The position numbers and the translations under genes are program-made. Below are positions 43,189-51,839 of a stretch of DNA of 64,000 nucleotides, one piece after another. The notes under the pieces are model-generated. The model did no database searches, was not told the DNA's origin, and saw nothing but the letters and a program-made list of their open reading frames with translations. Every line of letters starts with the position of its first letter. Position 1 is the first letter of the stretch. Where the stretch lies: assembly GCF_004916905.1 (NCBI RefSeq), contig NZ_SDLV01000030.1, forward strand, positions 1-64,000, written 5' to 3'. Origin of the DNA: Chryseobacterium candidae. Lineage in GTDB: Bacteria; Bacteroidota; Bacteroidia; Flavobacteriales; Weeksellaceae.

Positions 43189-43785
43189 ATGGTTTACAAA
43201 ATCCGCGTAATATTAGATGCGAAAGAGGATATTTTCCGTGATATTGAAGTTAAGGGAAAACAAACGTTATGGAACTTACATTTAGGAATTAAAAGTGCAT
43301 TCAGTCTGCAGGGAGATGAGCTTTCTACATTTAATCTGTTGGAAGACGACGGAACGATCGTAAAAAGTGTCCCATTGGAAGATATGAGTGATGATGGTGA
43401 CGGCGAAATTATGTCAGATGTTTACATTGATGAGGCTTTTGAAAATGTAGGAGACAAAGCACAGTTCCAGTATGGGCTTCTTGATCTTTGGGAATTTTTC
43501 TGTGAGCTCATTGAAGTAATTGAAGAAACAAAAGGCGTGAACTATCCAATCACGGTATACAGATTTGGAAATGTTCCGTTGAAAGCTCCTGGCAAAAACG
43601 GAAGCGCAGGTGGCAAAAAGAAATCAGCAATGCCATTGGTAGATGATGAATTCGGCTTCGATGATGATTTTGGAGCAGGAGGAAATTTTGCAGATGAAGA
43701 TGATGACAGCTTCGATGATGATGAGGAAGAAGACTACAATGATGATGTCTTTGATGATGAAGATGATAATGATGACGAAAGATAG
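43189..43785 (+). CDS. pRiA4b ORF-3-like protein with acidic tail
   Basis: The 198-residue cytosolic protein has an N-terminal domain resembling the plasmid pRiA4b ORF-3/IS1096-TnpR-like family (YKIRVILDAKEDIFRDIEVK, LLDLWEFFCELIEVIEETKG). The last 50 residues are a low-complexity acidic tail rich in Asp/Glu (FDDDEEEDYNDDVFDDEDDN) encoded by GATGAT-type codons. The family has unknown function despite its mobile-element name, and nothing nearby looks like an IS. A strong promoter and a terminator make it a single-gene unit. Confidence 0.8.
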   Translation: MVYKIRVILDAKEDIFRDIEVKGKQTLWNLHLGIKSAFSLQGDELSTFNLLEDDGTIVKSVPLEDMSDDGDGEIMSDVYIDEAFENVGDKAQFQYGLLDLWEFFCELIEVIEETKGVNYPITVYRFGNVPLKAPGKNGSAGGKKKSAMPLVDDEFGFDDDFGAGGNFADEDDDSFDDDEEEDYNDDVFDDEDDNDDER

Positions 43786-43801
43786 TCAACAACAATATAC
43801 T

Positions 43802-43829
43802 GCCCTGGATTTTGATCCGGGGCTTTTTT
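43802..43829 (+). terminator. Terminator of pRiA4b-like gene
   Basis: GCCCTGGAT and ATCCGGGGC pair with mismatch around TTTG, followed by six T. Confidence 0.85.
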
Positions 43830-43990
43830 ATGGCAAATGCATAACGATTAAAATAATAAACTGGTAAATAAGTAAACGGATTTCCTCTGCCTTTCCATAA
43901 ATAAGCTTTTCATAAATTTACCATTTAGTAATTTTGCCTTTTTACCTTTACAATTTTGTTCTTTTCCCGCTTCCCTCCAAAAACAATCCT

Positions 43991-43998
43991 TACTTTTG
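43991..43998 (+). promoter_or_regulatory. Promoter -7 box of alpha-amylase gene
   Basis: TACTTTTG fits the TAnnTTTG consensus 14 bp before the ATG at 44013. Another possible box, TAATTTTG, lies at 43929-43936. These support starting the protein at the lipoprotein signal. Confidence 0.5.
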
Positions 43999-44012
43999 TT
44001 AAAAATAGTTTA

Positions 44013-45362
44013 ATGAAAAAATTACTTTTGTTAGCTGTAATTGGTCTGGGAATTGTTTCCTGTACCACTCAAAAAAATACACGGAAGATGACAGAACTGC
44101 CAAAAGATTGGAAACATAATACAAATATCTACGAAGTAAACATAAGACAATATACTCAGGAAGGAACTTTCAAAGCATTTGCAAAAGAAATGCCCCGGCT
44201 GAAATCTATGGGCGTAAAAACACTTTGGTTCATGCCCATTACCCCAATTGCCCAGCAGAATAAAAAGGGAAGTCTGGGAAGTCCTTATGCCGCTGCAGAT
44301 TACACTTCCATCAATCCTGAATTCGGGACACTGCAGGATTTTAAAGATATGGTGAATGAGGCACACAGACTGGGATTTAAAGTAATCATAGACTGGGTGG
44401 CCAATCATACAGGCTGGGATCATGTGTGGACAAAAACACATCCTGAATTTTATCTTAAAGATCCGGATGGAAAATTCCATATAGCTTCCGGAATGGACGA
44501 TATTATTGAGCTGGACTATAAAAATCAGGAAATGCGTCAGGCTATGATAGATGCCATGAGATTCTGGGTGCAGGAAACCGATATTGATGGTTTCCGATGT
44601 GATCTTGCTTCATGGGTAGAAGTAGACTTCTGGGAACAGGCACGTCCTGAAGTGGAAAAAATAAAACCTCTTTTCTGGCTGGGAGAATTTGATGAGCTGG
44701 AAAGCCCGGAATACGGAAAAGTTTTTGATGCCAGCTATTCCTGGAAATGGATGCACAAATCTGCCGACTATTATAAAAAAAACGAACCTCTTCAGGAGCT
44801 CAAGGATTTGTTGAGACAGTATTCTAATATTGGAGACGCCTCCATGAGAGCCTGGTTTACCACAAACCACGACGAAAACTCGTGGAACGGAACCGAATAT
44901 GAAAAATATGGCGTCATCACAAAACCAATGGCTGTATTCTCCGCCACATGGAATGGTGTTCCGTTATTATACTCAGGGCAGGAGCTTCCGAATATGAAGA
45001 GACTGGAGTTTTTCGAAAAAGATGCCATCAAATGGACGAATACCTATCAGGTTGCTGATTTCTATAAAACAGTATTGGATTTGAGAGCTTCGAATCCGGC
45101 TTTAAGAGGAGGAGATACCAACGTTACAACTTACCTTCTTAATACAACAGCAAATGATAAAATTCTGGCTTATGTAAGAAAAAACGGCAATGATGAAGTT
45201 TTGGTTGTTCTGAACATGTCAAAAGAACCGGTTAACTTTTCTATTGAAGACGAACATCTGTCGGGAACATTCAGAAATGTTTTTGATAAAACCAAAAGAG
45301 ATTTCAGCGATGGAAAAGATTTTAGCTTTAAAGTATCTGATTTTGCTGTATTTGAAAAATAA
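44013..45362 (+). CDS. Alpha-amylase family (GH13) lipoprotein
   Basis: The 449-residue protein has a lipoprotein signal (KLLLLAVIGLGIVSC) and a GH13 barrel. The conserved regions are VIIDWVANHTGWDH (region I), DGFRCDLASWVEVDF with the nucleophile Asp (II), LFWLGEFDE with the acid/base Glu (III), and FTTNHDENSW with the transition-state Asp (IV). A short C-terminal beta domain follows (from about 400). It should be a periplasmic or outer-membrane enzyme acting on alpha-1,4-glucans. The open frame extends upstream, but promoter boxes and the signal place the start at 44013. No sus genes adjoin it. Confidence 0.93.
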   Translation: MKKLLLLAVIGLGIVSCTTQKNTRKMTELPKDWKHNTNIYEVNIRQYTQEGTFKAFAKEMPRLKSMGVKTLWFMPITPIAQQNKKGSLGSPYAAADYTSINPEFGTLQDFKDMVNEAHRLGFKVIIDWVANHTGWDHVWTKTHPEFYLKDPDGKFHIASGMDDIIELDYKNQEMRQAMIDAMRFWVQETDIDGFRCDLASWVEVDFWEQARPEVEKIKPLFWLGEFDELESPEYGKVFDASYSWKWMHKSADYYKKNEPLQELKDLLRQYSNIGDASMRAWFTTNHDENSWNGTEYEKYGVITKPMAVFSATWNGVPLLYSGQELPNMKRLEFFEKDAIKWTNTYQVADFYKTVLDLRASNPALRGGDTNVTTYLLNTTANDKILAYVRKNGNDEVLVVLNMSKEPVNFSIEDEHLSGTFRNVFDKTKRDFSDGKDFSFKVSDFAVFEK

Positions 45363-45410
45363 TATTTAGATCTTTGGCTTTATCTTAATGAATAGCCACT
45401 AAGCAGTACT

Positions 45411-45465
45411 TAATTCCCCTCCGCTGGAGGGGTGTCAAAATCTGTGATTTTGACGGGGTGGTTTA
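45411..45465 (+). repeat. Double-hairpin intergenic repeat
   Basis: CCCCTCCGCTGGAGGGG forms one palindrome and TCAAAATCTGTGATTTTGA a second, followed by CGGGGTGGTT. Elements of this form are familiar from flavobacterial intergenic DNA. Only one copy is present in this window, between the amylase and GreA-like genes. Confidence 0.65.
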
Positions 45466-45492
45466 TCTACCCGCAATAAAAAAGATCATCCA

Positions 45493-45933
45493 ATGAACAA
45501 ACAGGAAATAATCAATATCATTAAAGCAAAAGCAGCAGACAAAATCCGGTATTTTGAAAACCTGATCGCAGAAACACGGGCATCCAACAATGACACCAAA
45601 AGCTCAATGGGGGACAAATACGAAACCGGAAGAGAAATGCTTCAGCAGGAAATCAATAATCTGCAGAGACAGCTTAACGAAGTGTTGAGCCAACAGGCTG
45701 TTTTGCAGAAAATAACTTCGGATCCTTCAGAAAAAGTTCAGAACGGAGCATTGGTAAAAACCGATAAAGGATTGTTCTATATTGCTGCTTCCATGGGAGA
45801 AATTGTTTTTGAGAACCAGAAAATCATGACCGTTTCTGCAGAATCACCCTTAGTGAAAGTTATGTACGGAAAAAAAACAGGAGAAACATTTACAGTCAAT
45901 ACCATTCATCAGACCATTGAAAATATATGGTGA
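45493..45933 (+). CDS. GreA/GreB-like small protein
   Basis: The 146-residue protein resembles a shortened transcript-cleavage factor. An N-terminal helical part (IRYFENLIAETRASNNDTKS, KYETGREMLQQEINNLQRQL) could form the coiled coil. A C-terminal beta domain (VQNGALVKTDKGLFYIAAS, SPLVKVMYGKKTGETFTVN) resembles the GreA FKBP-like domain. Its N-terminal coil is shorter than in GreA, so cleavage stimulation is uncertain. Homologues are often mislabelled as 3-oxoacyl-ACP synthase, which nothing here supports. It is probably cytosolic and separately transcribed. Confidence 0.65.
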   Translation: MNKQEIINIIKAKAADKIRYFENLIAETRASNNDTKSSMGDKYETGREMLQQEINNLQRQLNEVLSQQAVLQKITSDPSEKVQNGALVKTDKGLFYIAASMGEIVFENQKIMTVSAESPLVKVMYGKKTGETFTVNTIHQTIENIW

Positions 45934-46039
45934 AATTAATTTCTGTTAGATGGCAGATATACAGCTGTTTAATAGAAAATAAACATCACCGCTATAAAAT
46001 GCATTCATAAAAGTGAGTGCTTTTTTTAATGGTTTTTAC

Positions 46040-46047
46040 TAAATTTG
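46040..46047 (+). promoter_or_regulatory. Promoter -7 box of thyA
   Basis: TAAATTTG fits the TAnnTTTG consensus 21 bp before the ATG at 46069 and lies across an upstream in-frame TTG at 46045, supporting the later start. Confidence 0.5.
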
Positions 46048-46068
46048 AAACTTAAAATCTCATTCAAA

Positions 46069-46863
46069 ATGCAAAACTACCTGGACCTTTTACAGCATAT
46101 TTTAGACAACGGAACTGATAAAACCGACAGAACCGGCACTGGAACAAGAAGTGTTTTCGGATATCAGCTGAGATATGATCTGTCAAAAGGATTTCCTTTG
46201 GTAACCACAAAGAAAGTGCATTTAAAATCCATTATCTATGAGTTGCTTTGGTTTCTGAAAGGAGATACCAATATTAAGTATCTTAATGATAACGGAGTAA
46301 GCATCTGGGATGAATGGGCGAATGAAAATGGAGATCTGGGACCTGTTTACGGAGCACAATGGAGAAGCTGGAATGGAGCAGACGGAAAAATTGTAGATCA
46401 GATTACAGAAGTGATCGATCAGATCAAGAAAAACCCGGATTCCAGAAGACTTATCGTATCAGCATGGAATGTTGCAGAAATTCCAAACATGGCTTTGGCT
46501 CCCTGTCATGCCCTGTTCCAGTTTTACGTAGCGGATGGTAAATTATCCTTACAGCTGTATCAGAGAAGTGCTGATGTTTTCCTTGGAGTACCTTTCAATA
46601 TTGCAAGTTATGCACTACTTTTGATGATGGTAGCGCAGGTTTGTGATCTTGAAGTAGGTGATTATGTTCACAGTTTTGGAGATGTTCATATCTATAATAA
46701 CCACTTTGAGCAGGTAAACAGACAGCTTGGAAGAGAACCAAGAGCACTTCCGGCAATGAAATTAAACCCTGAAATTAAAAATATCTTTGATTTCGATTTC
46801 GAGGACTTTACTTTAGAAAATTATAATCCGCATCCGGGGATCAAAGCTCCTGTAGCCATTTAA
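46069..46863 (+). CDS. thyA: Thymidylate synthase
   Basis: The 264-residue folate-dependent enzyme methylates dUMP to dTMP. It has the typical start [41 protein letters not shown], and the nucleophile Cys146 in [32 protein letters not shown] and [12 protein letters not shown] are further signatures. The length and nucleophile position equal those of E. coli ThyA, which fixes the start at 46069. No dihydrofolate reductase gene is adjacent in this window. Confidence 0.96.
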   Translation: MQNYLDLLQHILDNGTDKTDRTGTGTRSVFGYQLRYDLSKGFPLVTTKKVHLKSIIYELLWFLKGDTNIKYLNDNGVSIWDEWANENGDLGPVYGAQWRSWNGADGKIVDQITEVIDQIKKNPDSRRLIVSAWNVAEIPNMALAPCHALFQFYVADGKLSLQLYQRSADVFLGVPFNIASYALLLMMVAQVCDLEVGDYVHSFGDVHIYNNHFEQVNRQLGREPRALPAMKLNPEIKNIFDFDFEDFTLENYNPHPGIKAPVAI

Positions 46864-47090
46864 TATTCTTATATCGCTTTATTTTTTAAATTTACGTCTA
46901 TTTTTTTATTAATAGATGCCATTATCTGCGGTCATAAACTAAGGAATCGGAATATAAATCCTTTAGTACACTTTCTTTTGGCAATTGTTTCTTACATTTG
47001 AATGAACAATTCCGGTTCGTTGGATTCTTTTTGTAAAGGGATCCGTTGGCTGACAGGAAATCATAAATATCAAATACTTAAGAATAAATT

Positions 47091-47309
47091 ATGAAGTATT
47101 TAAAAATTAATATAGAAGAAAATGCAGATGTTGAAGTACTGAAAAATGCAGTACTTCAGTTGAAAGGTGTAGTATCAGCAGAAATAGTGGATGACGAAAA
47201 TCCTGAAAGTGAACTCAAAAAAGCCTTTGCAAAAACAAAAGAACAGCTTAAAAAAGGTGACTATGAAACTTTAGTCAATGACATTTTCGACATCATCATA
47301 AAAAAATAA
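47091..47309 (+). CDS. Small protein of unknown family
   Basis: A 72-residue protein starting MKYLKINIEENADVEVLKNA, then VLQLKGVVSAEIVDD and a helical tail (ESELKKAFAKTKEQLKKGDY). The strand-helix-strand beginning resembles a ferredoxin-like or HMA-type fold, but the CxxC metal motif is missing. It lies 25 bp before the M1 aminopeptidase gene. Neither a partner toxin nor a known function was recognised. Confidence 0.6.
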   Translation: MKYLKINIEENADVEVLKNAVLQLKGVVSAEIVDDENPESELKKAFAKTKEQLKKGDYETLVNDIFDIIIKK

Positions 47310-47334
47310 TTCTAAAAAATAATAAAGCAGACCG

Positions 47335-49845
47335 ATGAGAAAGGGCATTTTATCAATTGCTATACTTGGAATTTTATTTTCCACAAATGTATCAGCACAA
47401 ACCGAAACTTCAGGAAGAGAAAAAATATACAGAGCTACTCACACGAAAGTAACGGAGCTTAAGCACACAAAACTGAAAGTGAATTTTGATTATCAGAAAG
47501 AACAGATGAATGGGGAAGAATGGCTTACCGCTTCACCTTACTTCTATGCCACCAATGAGCTTATCCTTGATGCAAAAGGAATGCTGATTCATGAAGTGGC
47601 TCTTGATAACAACGGCAAAAAGTCTCCTTTAAAATACGAATACAAAGACGACATTCTAAAAATTACTCTCGATAAAACCTATCAGAAAAATCAGGAGTAT
47701 ACAGTGTATATCAAATATACATCCCGCCCGAATGAAGTGAAGCAGCAGGGAAGCATGGCAATCAATGATGCAAAAGGGCTGTATTTCATCAATGCTCAGG
47801 GAACAGATCCGGATATGCCAACCCAAATCTGGACACAGGGAGAAACGGAATCTTCTTCTGCATGGTTTCCTACTATTGATAAACCCAACCAAAAGACAAC
47901 CCAGGAAATCTATATGACAGTTCCTGATAAATATGTAACATTATCCAATGGTATTATGAAAGATTCTCAAAAAGAATCCAACGGACTCAGAACAGATCAT
48001 TGGGTGATGGATAAAAGACATTCTACCTATCTTTTCTTTATGGGAGTGGGAGAATATGCCGTTGTAAAAGACAAATGGAAAAACATTCCGGTTGATTATT
48101 ATATTGAAAAGGAATACGAGCCTTATGCTAAACAGATCTACGGAAATACACCGGAAATGATCGACTTTTTCTCTAAAAAACTGAATTATGACTATCCCTG
48201 GGCGAAATATGCTCAGATTTCCGGAAGAGATTATGTAAGTGGTGCAATGGAAAATACCACAGCCACTCTTCATGGAAGTGATATTCTTCAGAAGCCGGGA
48301 CAGCTCATCGATGAGAATACGTGGGAAGATACTATTGCTCATGAACTCTTTCACCATTGGTTTGGAGATCTGGTAACTGCAGAAAGCTGGAGTAATCTTA
48401 CCGTTAATGAATCTTTTGCCAATTATTCCGAATACCTTTGGAATGAATACAAGTACGGAAAAGATCAGGCCGATTATCACCTCATGACAGACGTAAATCA
48501 GTATATCCATAATCCTTCAGATTTTAATAAAAATCTGGTAAGATTCAACTATGAATCCAGGGAAGATGTTTTTGACCTCGTAACATATCAGAAAGGTGGC
48601 GGGATTTTAAACATGCTGAGAAATTATCTTGGAGATGATGCCTTCTTTGCAGGAATGAATGATTATCTGAAAACCAACGAATATCAGAACGCAGAAGCAC
48701 ACCAGTTAAGACTTTCTTTTGAAAAAGTATCGGGTAAAGACTTAAACTGGTTCTTTAACCAATGGTATTTCGGAAGCGGAAATCCTAAAATTAATTACTC
48801 ATCCACCTTTGAGCCGGTAAAAAAACAGGTGGCTGTAACCATTAATCAAACTCAGGAAAAACCCTTTGAATTTCCTCTGGCCATTGATATCTATGACAAC
48901 GGAAAACCTAAAAGATACAATGTCTGGGTAAATGCAGAAGCAAAAAATACATTCAGTTTTGATGTTTCTAAAGCACCGGATCTTGTTAATATCAATGCAG
49001 ACGGAGTCTTACTGGCTGATATTACCGATACTAAAACTCCGGAACAGAATCTGATGCAGTTTACCAGCTCTAAGGAATTTAAAAGCAGATATCTGGCTTT
49101 AAACGGAATTAAAGATCAGACCGGGAAAAGCCCTGCAGCTGTAAAATTATTAGCAGCAGCATTGAAAGATCCTTTCTTCAGGGTAAGAATAAAGGCTTTG
49201 AATTTAATAGATCTTACTAATCCTGAACAAATGAAGGCGCTGGGTACTGAAGTTGAAAAACTGGCTTCCAATGATCCTAAAACATTGGTACAGGCGGCAG
49301 CTATTGCGGCTTTAGGAAAGACAAAAGATAAAAAATATCTTCCGTTATTTGAAAAAGGAGTGAATGCAGTTTCGAATGCAGTGAAAGGAAGTTCAATGAG
49401 TGCCCTTCTTTCTATTGATCCGTCAAGAGCAAACAGCCTGGCTGATAAAATTGATATGAAAGGAGCTTCTGATGCGTTGCAGGCACAATTGCTCCCGATT
49501 ATTGTTAAGAACAAGATTACTTCGCAGATCGAAAATATTGCACCTCTTGCTACTTTTTATCCCTTCATTAAATTCCAGAATCCGGAATTGGGAAAAGCCG
49601 CAGAAGATGGTTTCAACTGGATCATGACTTCCGACAACCTGAAAGCAACAGAAAGCATAACAAAAATAGCAGGATATGCCAAAAACCAAATGGCAGACAA
49701 TCCGCAGGCTAAAATGATGATGGTTCAGATGCTGAAAGATGGTTTGAGTAAAAAAATGGAACTGCTCAAACAGAATCCACAAAACGCAGCAAGTATCAAT
49801 AAGCAGATTGATGTCATTAATAAAGCAATTGAAAACTATAAATAA
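47335..49845 (+). CDS. M1 family aminopeptidase
   Basis: An exported protein of 836 residues with signal peptide (ISIAILGILFSTNVSAQ). The M1 peptidase core has the GAMEN exopeptidase motif (YVSGAMENTTATL, near 303-307) and the zinc site HELFHHWFGDLVT (near 335) with the third ligand in NESFANYSEYLW. The C-terminal region is helical HEAT-like (from about 580), with repeated LLAAALKDPFFRVRIKALNL and AAAIAALGKTKDKKY. It removes N-terminal residues from peptides in the periplasm or on the surface. A terminator follows. Confidence 0.94.
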   Translation: MRKGILSIAILGILFSTNVSAQTETSGREKIYRATHTKVTELKHTKLKVNFDYQKEQMNGEEWLTASPYFYATNELILDAKGMLIHEVALDNNGKKSPLKYEYKDDILKITLDKTYQKNQEYTVYIKYTSRPNEVKQQGSMAINDAKGLYFINAQGTDPDMPTQIWTQGETESSSAWFPTIDKPNQKTTQEIYMTVPDKYVTLSNGIMKDSQKESNGLRTDHWVMDKRHSTYLFFMGVGEYAVVKDKWKNIPVDYYIEKEYEPYAKQIYGNTPEMIDFFSKKLNYDYPWAKYAQISGRDYVSGAMENTTATLHGSDILQKPGQLIDENTWEDTIAHELFHHWFGDLVTAESWSNLTVNESFANYSEYLWNEYKYGKDQADYHLMTDVNQYIHNPSDFNKNLVRFNYESREDVFDLVTYQKGGGILNMLRNYLGDDAFFAGMNDYLKTNEYQNAEAHQLRLSFEKVSGKDLNWFFNQWYFGSGNPKINYSSTFEPVKKQVAVTINQTQEKPFEFPLAIDIYDNGKPKRYNVWVNAEAKNTFSFDVSKAPDLVNINADGVLLADITDTKTPEQNLMQFTSSKEFKSRYLALNGIKDQTGKSPAAVKLLAAALKDPFFRVRIKALNLIDLTNPEQMKALGTEVEKLASNDPKTLVQAAAIAALGKTKDKKYLPLFEKGVNAVSNAVKGSSMSALLSIDPSRANSLADKIDMKGASDALQAQLLPIIVKNKITSQIENIAPLATFYPFIKFQNPELGKAAEDGFNWIMTSDNLKATESITKIAGYAKNQMADNPQAKMMMVQMLKDGLSKKMELLKQNPQNAASINKQIDVINKAIENYK

Positions 49846-49851
49846 ACAGAT

Positions 49852-49880
49852 AAAGCCGGCAGATTTGCTGGCTTTCTTTG
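49852..49880 (+). terminator. Terminator of M1 peptidase gene
   Basis: AAAGCCGGCA and TGCTGGCTTT pair with one wobble around GATT, then CTTTG. The T run is short, so strength is uncertain. Confidence 0.6.
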
Positions 49881-50015
49881 TATGATGAAGATGTATATAA
49901 ACTACAGGATTATATTTTTAAATACATTGATTTTTAATGATATTGCAAAAATTAGCATTTTTTACCACCGTTTTTTGTGTTATCTTTCATAAATTCGTTT
50001 AAAATTTAGACAATT

Positions 50016-51344
50016 ATGAGTTTTGGAATTGAAGCAGCGGGGTATTATGTACCTGGTTTATATTTGGAGATTAAGGATTTAGCAGAAAAAAGAGGAATAG
50101 AACCAGCGAAATTGGAAAAAGGCTTAGGCCTTCATAAAATGGGACTTTCTGACGTTCACGAAGATGCTGCCACTTTTGCAGCAGAAGCATTACTGAAGCT
50201 TATAAAAGACTATCAAATCAATCCTGAAGAAATAGCAAGAGTATACCTTGGGACAGAAAGCGCAGTGGATGCTGCAAAACCTACAGCTTCCTATGCTGTA
50301 CAGATGGTAGAAAAAGTATTGGAAGAAGAATTTGGAACAAGATGTTTCAGAAACTGTGACGTACTTGATATGACTTTTGCCTGTGTAGGGGGAGTAGATG
50401 CTTTACATAACGCTCTGGACTTTGTAAGAGTAAATCTTGATAAAAAAGCAGTAGTAATTGCCAGTGATTATGCAAAATATGAATTGGCATCATCAGGAGA
50501 ATATACACAAGGAGGCGGTGCTGTGGCTCTTTTGATTTCCTCAAAACCGGATCTTCTTGAAATAGAAAATAATTGGGGAGTAGCCTCAGAAAGTGTCTTT
50601 GATTTTTTTAAACCGAGAAGATCATATAAAAAAGAAGACTTGAATGGAGCTCCGGAAACATTTCCTGAAAAGATTGAAATTTTTACAGACGAACCAGTTT
50701 TTGACGGACAATATTCTAACCAGTGCTATCAGGATAGAATAAAAGAAGCTTATTATCATTATAAAGAAATAACCGGGCAGGAAAAACCGTATGAAAACTG
50801 GCAGTATATTATTTTCCACCTTCCTTATGCGTTCCATGGGAAAAGGGTTTTTACCGAAATCTACAGCCTTGAGAATGGCCTTTCCTATGAGACAGCAGAT
50901 GAACAAAAAGCAGTGGCTAAATCAGAAAACTATCTTAAATTAATTAATGATAAGATAGAAAAGACCCAGAGAGCCTCTTCAGAAATAGGAAATATGTACA
51001 CAGCTTCCATATTTATGGCGCTTCTTTCAGCATTACAGACATCTTTTAACGAAAATGAAGAACTTTCCGGAAAAGAAATTGGTTTTGTAGGGTATGGAAG
51101 TGGCTCAAAATCAAAAGTATTTGCTGGAACAGTTGCCGGGAACTGGAAAAAAGTAGTAGAGAAATGGAATTTGTTTGAAAGTTTGAACCAAAGAACTGCT
51201 GTAAACTTTGAAACCTATGAAAAACTTCACAGAAAACAGTTGAAAGATTCTGTAAATAAAAATTACAAAGGCTTTGGACTTGTCTCTATTGAAACAGAAA
51301 ATCCGGTTTTAATAGGAGCCAGATATTATGGGTTTCAGAAATAA
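50016..51344 (+). CDS. Hydroxymethylglutaryl-CoA synthase family enzyme
   Basis: The 442-residue thiolase-fold enzyme belongs to the HMG-CoA synthase family. Signatures are GIEAAGYYVPGLYLEIKDLA, YLGTESAVDAAKPTASYAVQ, the acyl-accepting cysteine in MTFACVGGVDAL, DYAKYELASSGEYTQGGGAV and GYGSGSKSKVFAGTV. The enzyme condenses acetyl-CoA and acetoacetyl-CoA for isoprenoid synthesis or acts in related beta-branching reactions. The latter is less likely because no polyketide genes are near. Other mevalonate genes are not in the window, so mvaS is not asserted. Confidence 0.88.
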   Translation: MSFGIEAAGYYVPGLYLEIKDLAEKRGIEPAKLEKGLGLHKMGLSDVHEDAATFAAEALLKLIKDYQINPEEIARVYLGTESAVDAAKPTASYAVQMVEKVLEEEFGTRCFRNCDVLDMTFACVGGVDALHNALDFVRVNLDKKAVVIASDYAKYELASSGEYTQGGGAVALLISSKPDLLEIENNWGVASESVFDFFKPRRSYKKEDLNGAPETFPEKIEIFTDEPVFDGQYSNQCYQDRIKEAYYHYKEITGQEKPYENWQYIIFHLPYAFHGKRVFTEIYSLENGLSYETADEQKAVAKSENYLKLINDKIEKTQRASSEIGNMYTASIFMALLSALQTSFNENEELSGKEIGFVGYGSGSKSKVFAGTVAGNWKKVVEKWNLFESLNQRTAVNFETYEKLHRKQLKDSVNKNYKGFGLVSIETENPVLIGARYYGFQK

Positions 51345-51367
51345 GTGTATTCAATAAAATTATATAA

Positions 51368-51402
51368 AAGCATCTCATACTTTGGGATGCTTTACTTTTT
51401 TT
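51368..51402 (+). terminator. Terminator of HMG-CoA synthase gene
   Basis: AAGCATC and GATGCTT form a stem around CTCATACTTTGG-type sequence, followed by TTTACTTTTTTT. Confidence 0.75.
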
Positions 51403-51839
51403 ATCAATGAAACCCCTGTAAATTTTAATTGTTATGATGAATAAGAGATCATGGAAAAGGAATTCTCAGCTTGTAGAATACTGTTTTTTATATAAAATTT
51501 AAGAAAATAAGCTGTTTTTTGCTCCATTTTCTTCAAATTGGTAAATTATTTTAGTGTAAATTTTACTTAATAAATGATGTTTAAAGTTTATTTTTTTAAT
51601 CATTTTTTTTAAATCAATGTAAATTGATTTAAATTTTAAAATTTATTAAAATTCTGTTAATATATAAATTGACTTATTTTTTGTTAATTTTTTAAATATA
51701 TTCAAAATGATTCTTTATCGTTTTTTTAAGATGAATGTGAATCTCTCCGTTCTTGAAGCGTGTTTTCAGCATTCAACGAATTGATGTTATAGATATTTAT
51801 CGACATATTTGTCGCTTGAATATATTAAAATCTGTTAAT
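51403..51839 (+). other. AT-rich leader region upstream of SusC gene
   Basis: About 440 bp without a protein gene, extremely AT-rich with long T and A runs. A 17-codon ORF (51731-51784) starting MNVNLSVL shares its first 11 bases with the start of the SusC gene at 51840. No standard -7 box was recognised. The region probably contains the promoter of the SusC/SusD operon. Confidence 0.5.

Noticed and set aside
43189..43785. IS1096-type element at the pRiA4b-like gene
   Set aside because: The name of the family refers to a mobile-element passenger, but no transposase or inverted repeats flank the gene here.
43550..43795. His-rich minus-strand open frame
   Set aside because: It is the complement of the acidic GAT/GAA tail of the pRiA4b-like protein, so the His/Leu richness is a compositional artefact.
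47941..48510. Long minus-strand open frame of 189 codons
   Set aside because: It is antisense to the M1 aminopeptidase catalytic region, whose motifs are intact, and its translation lacks protein character.
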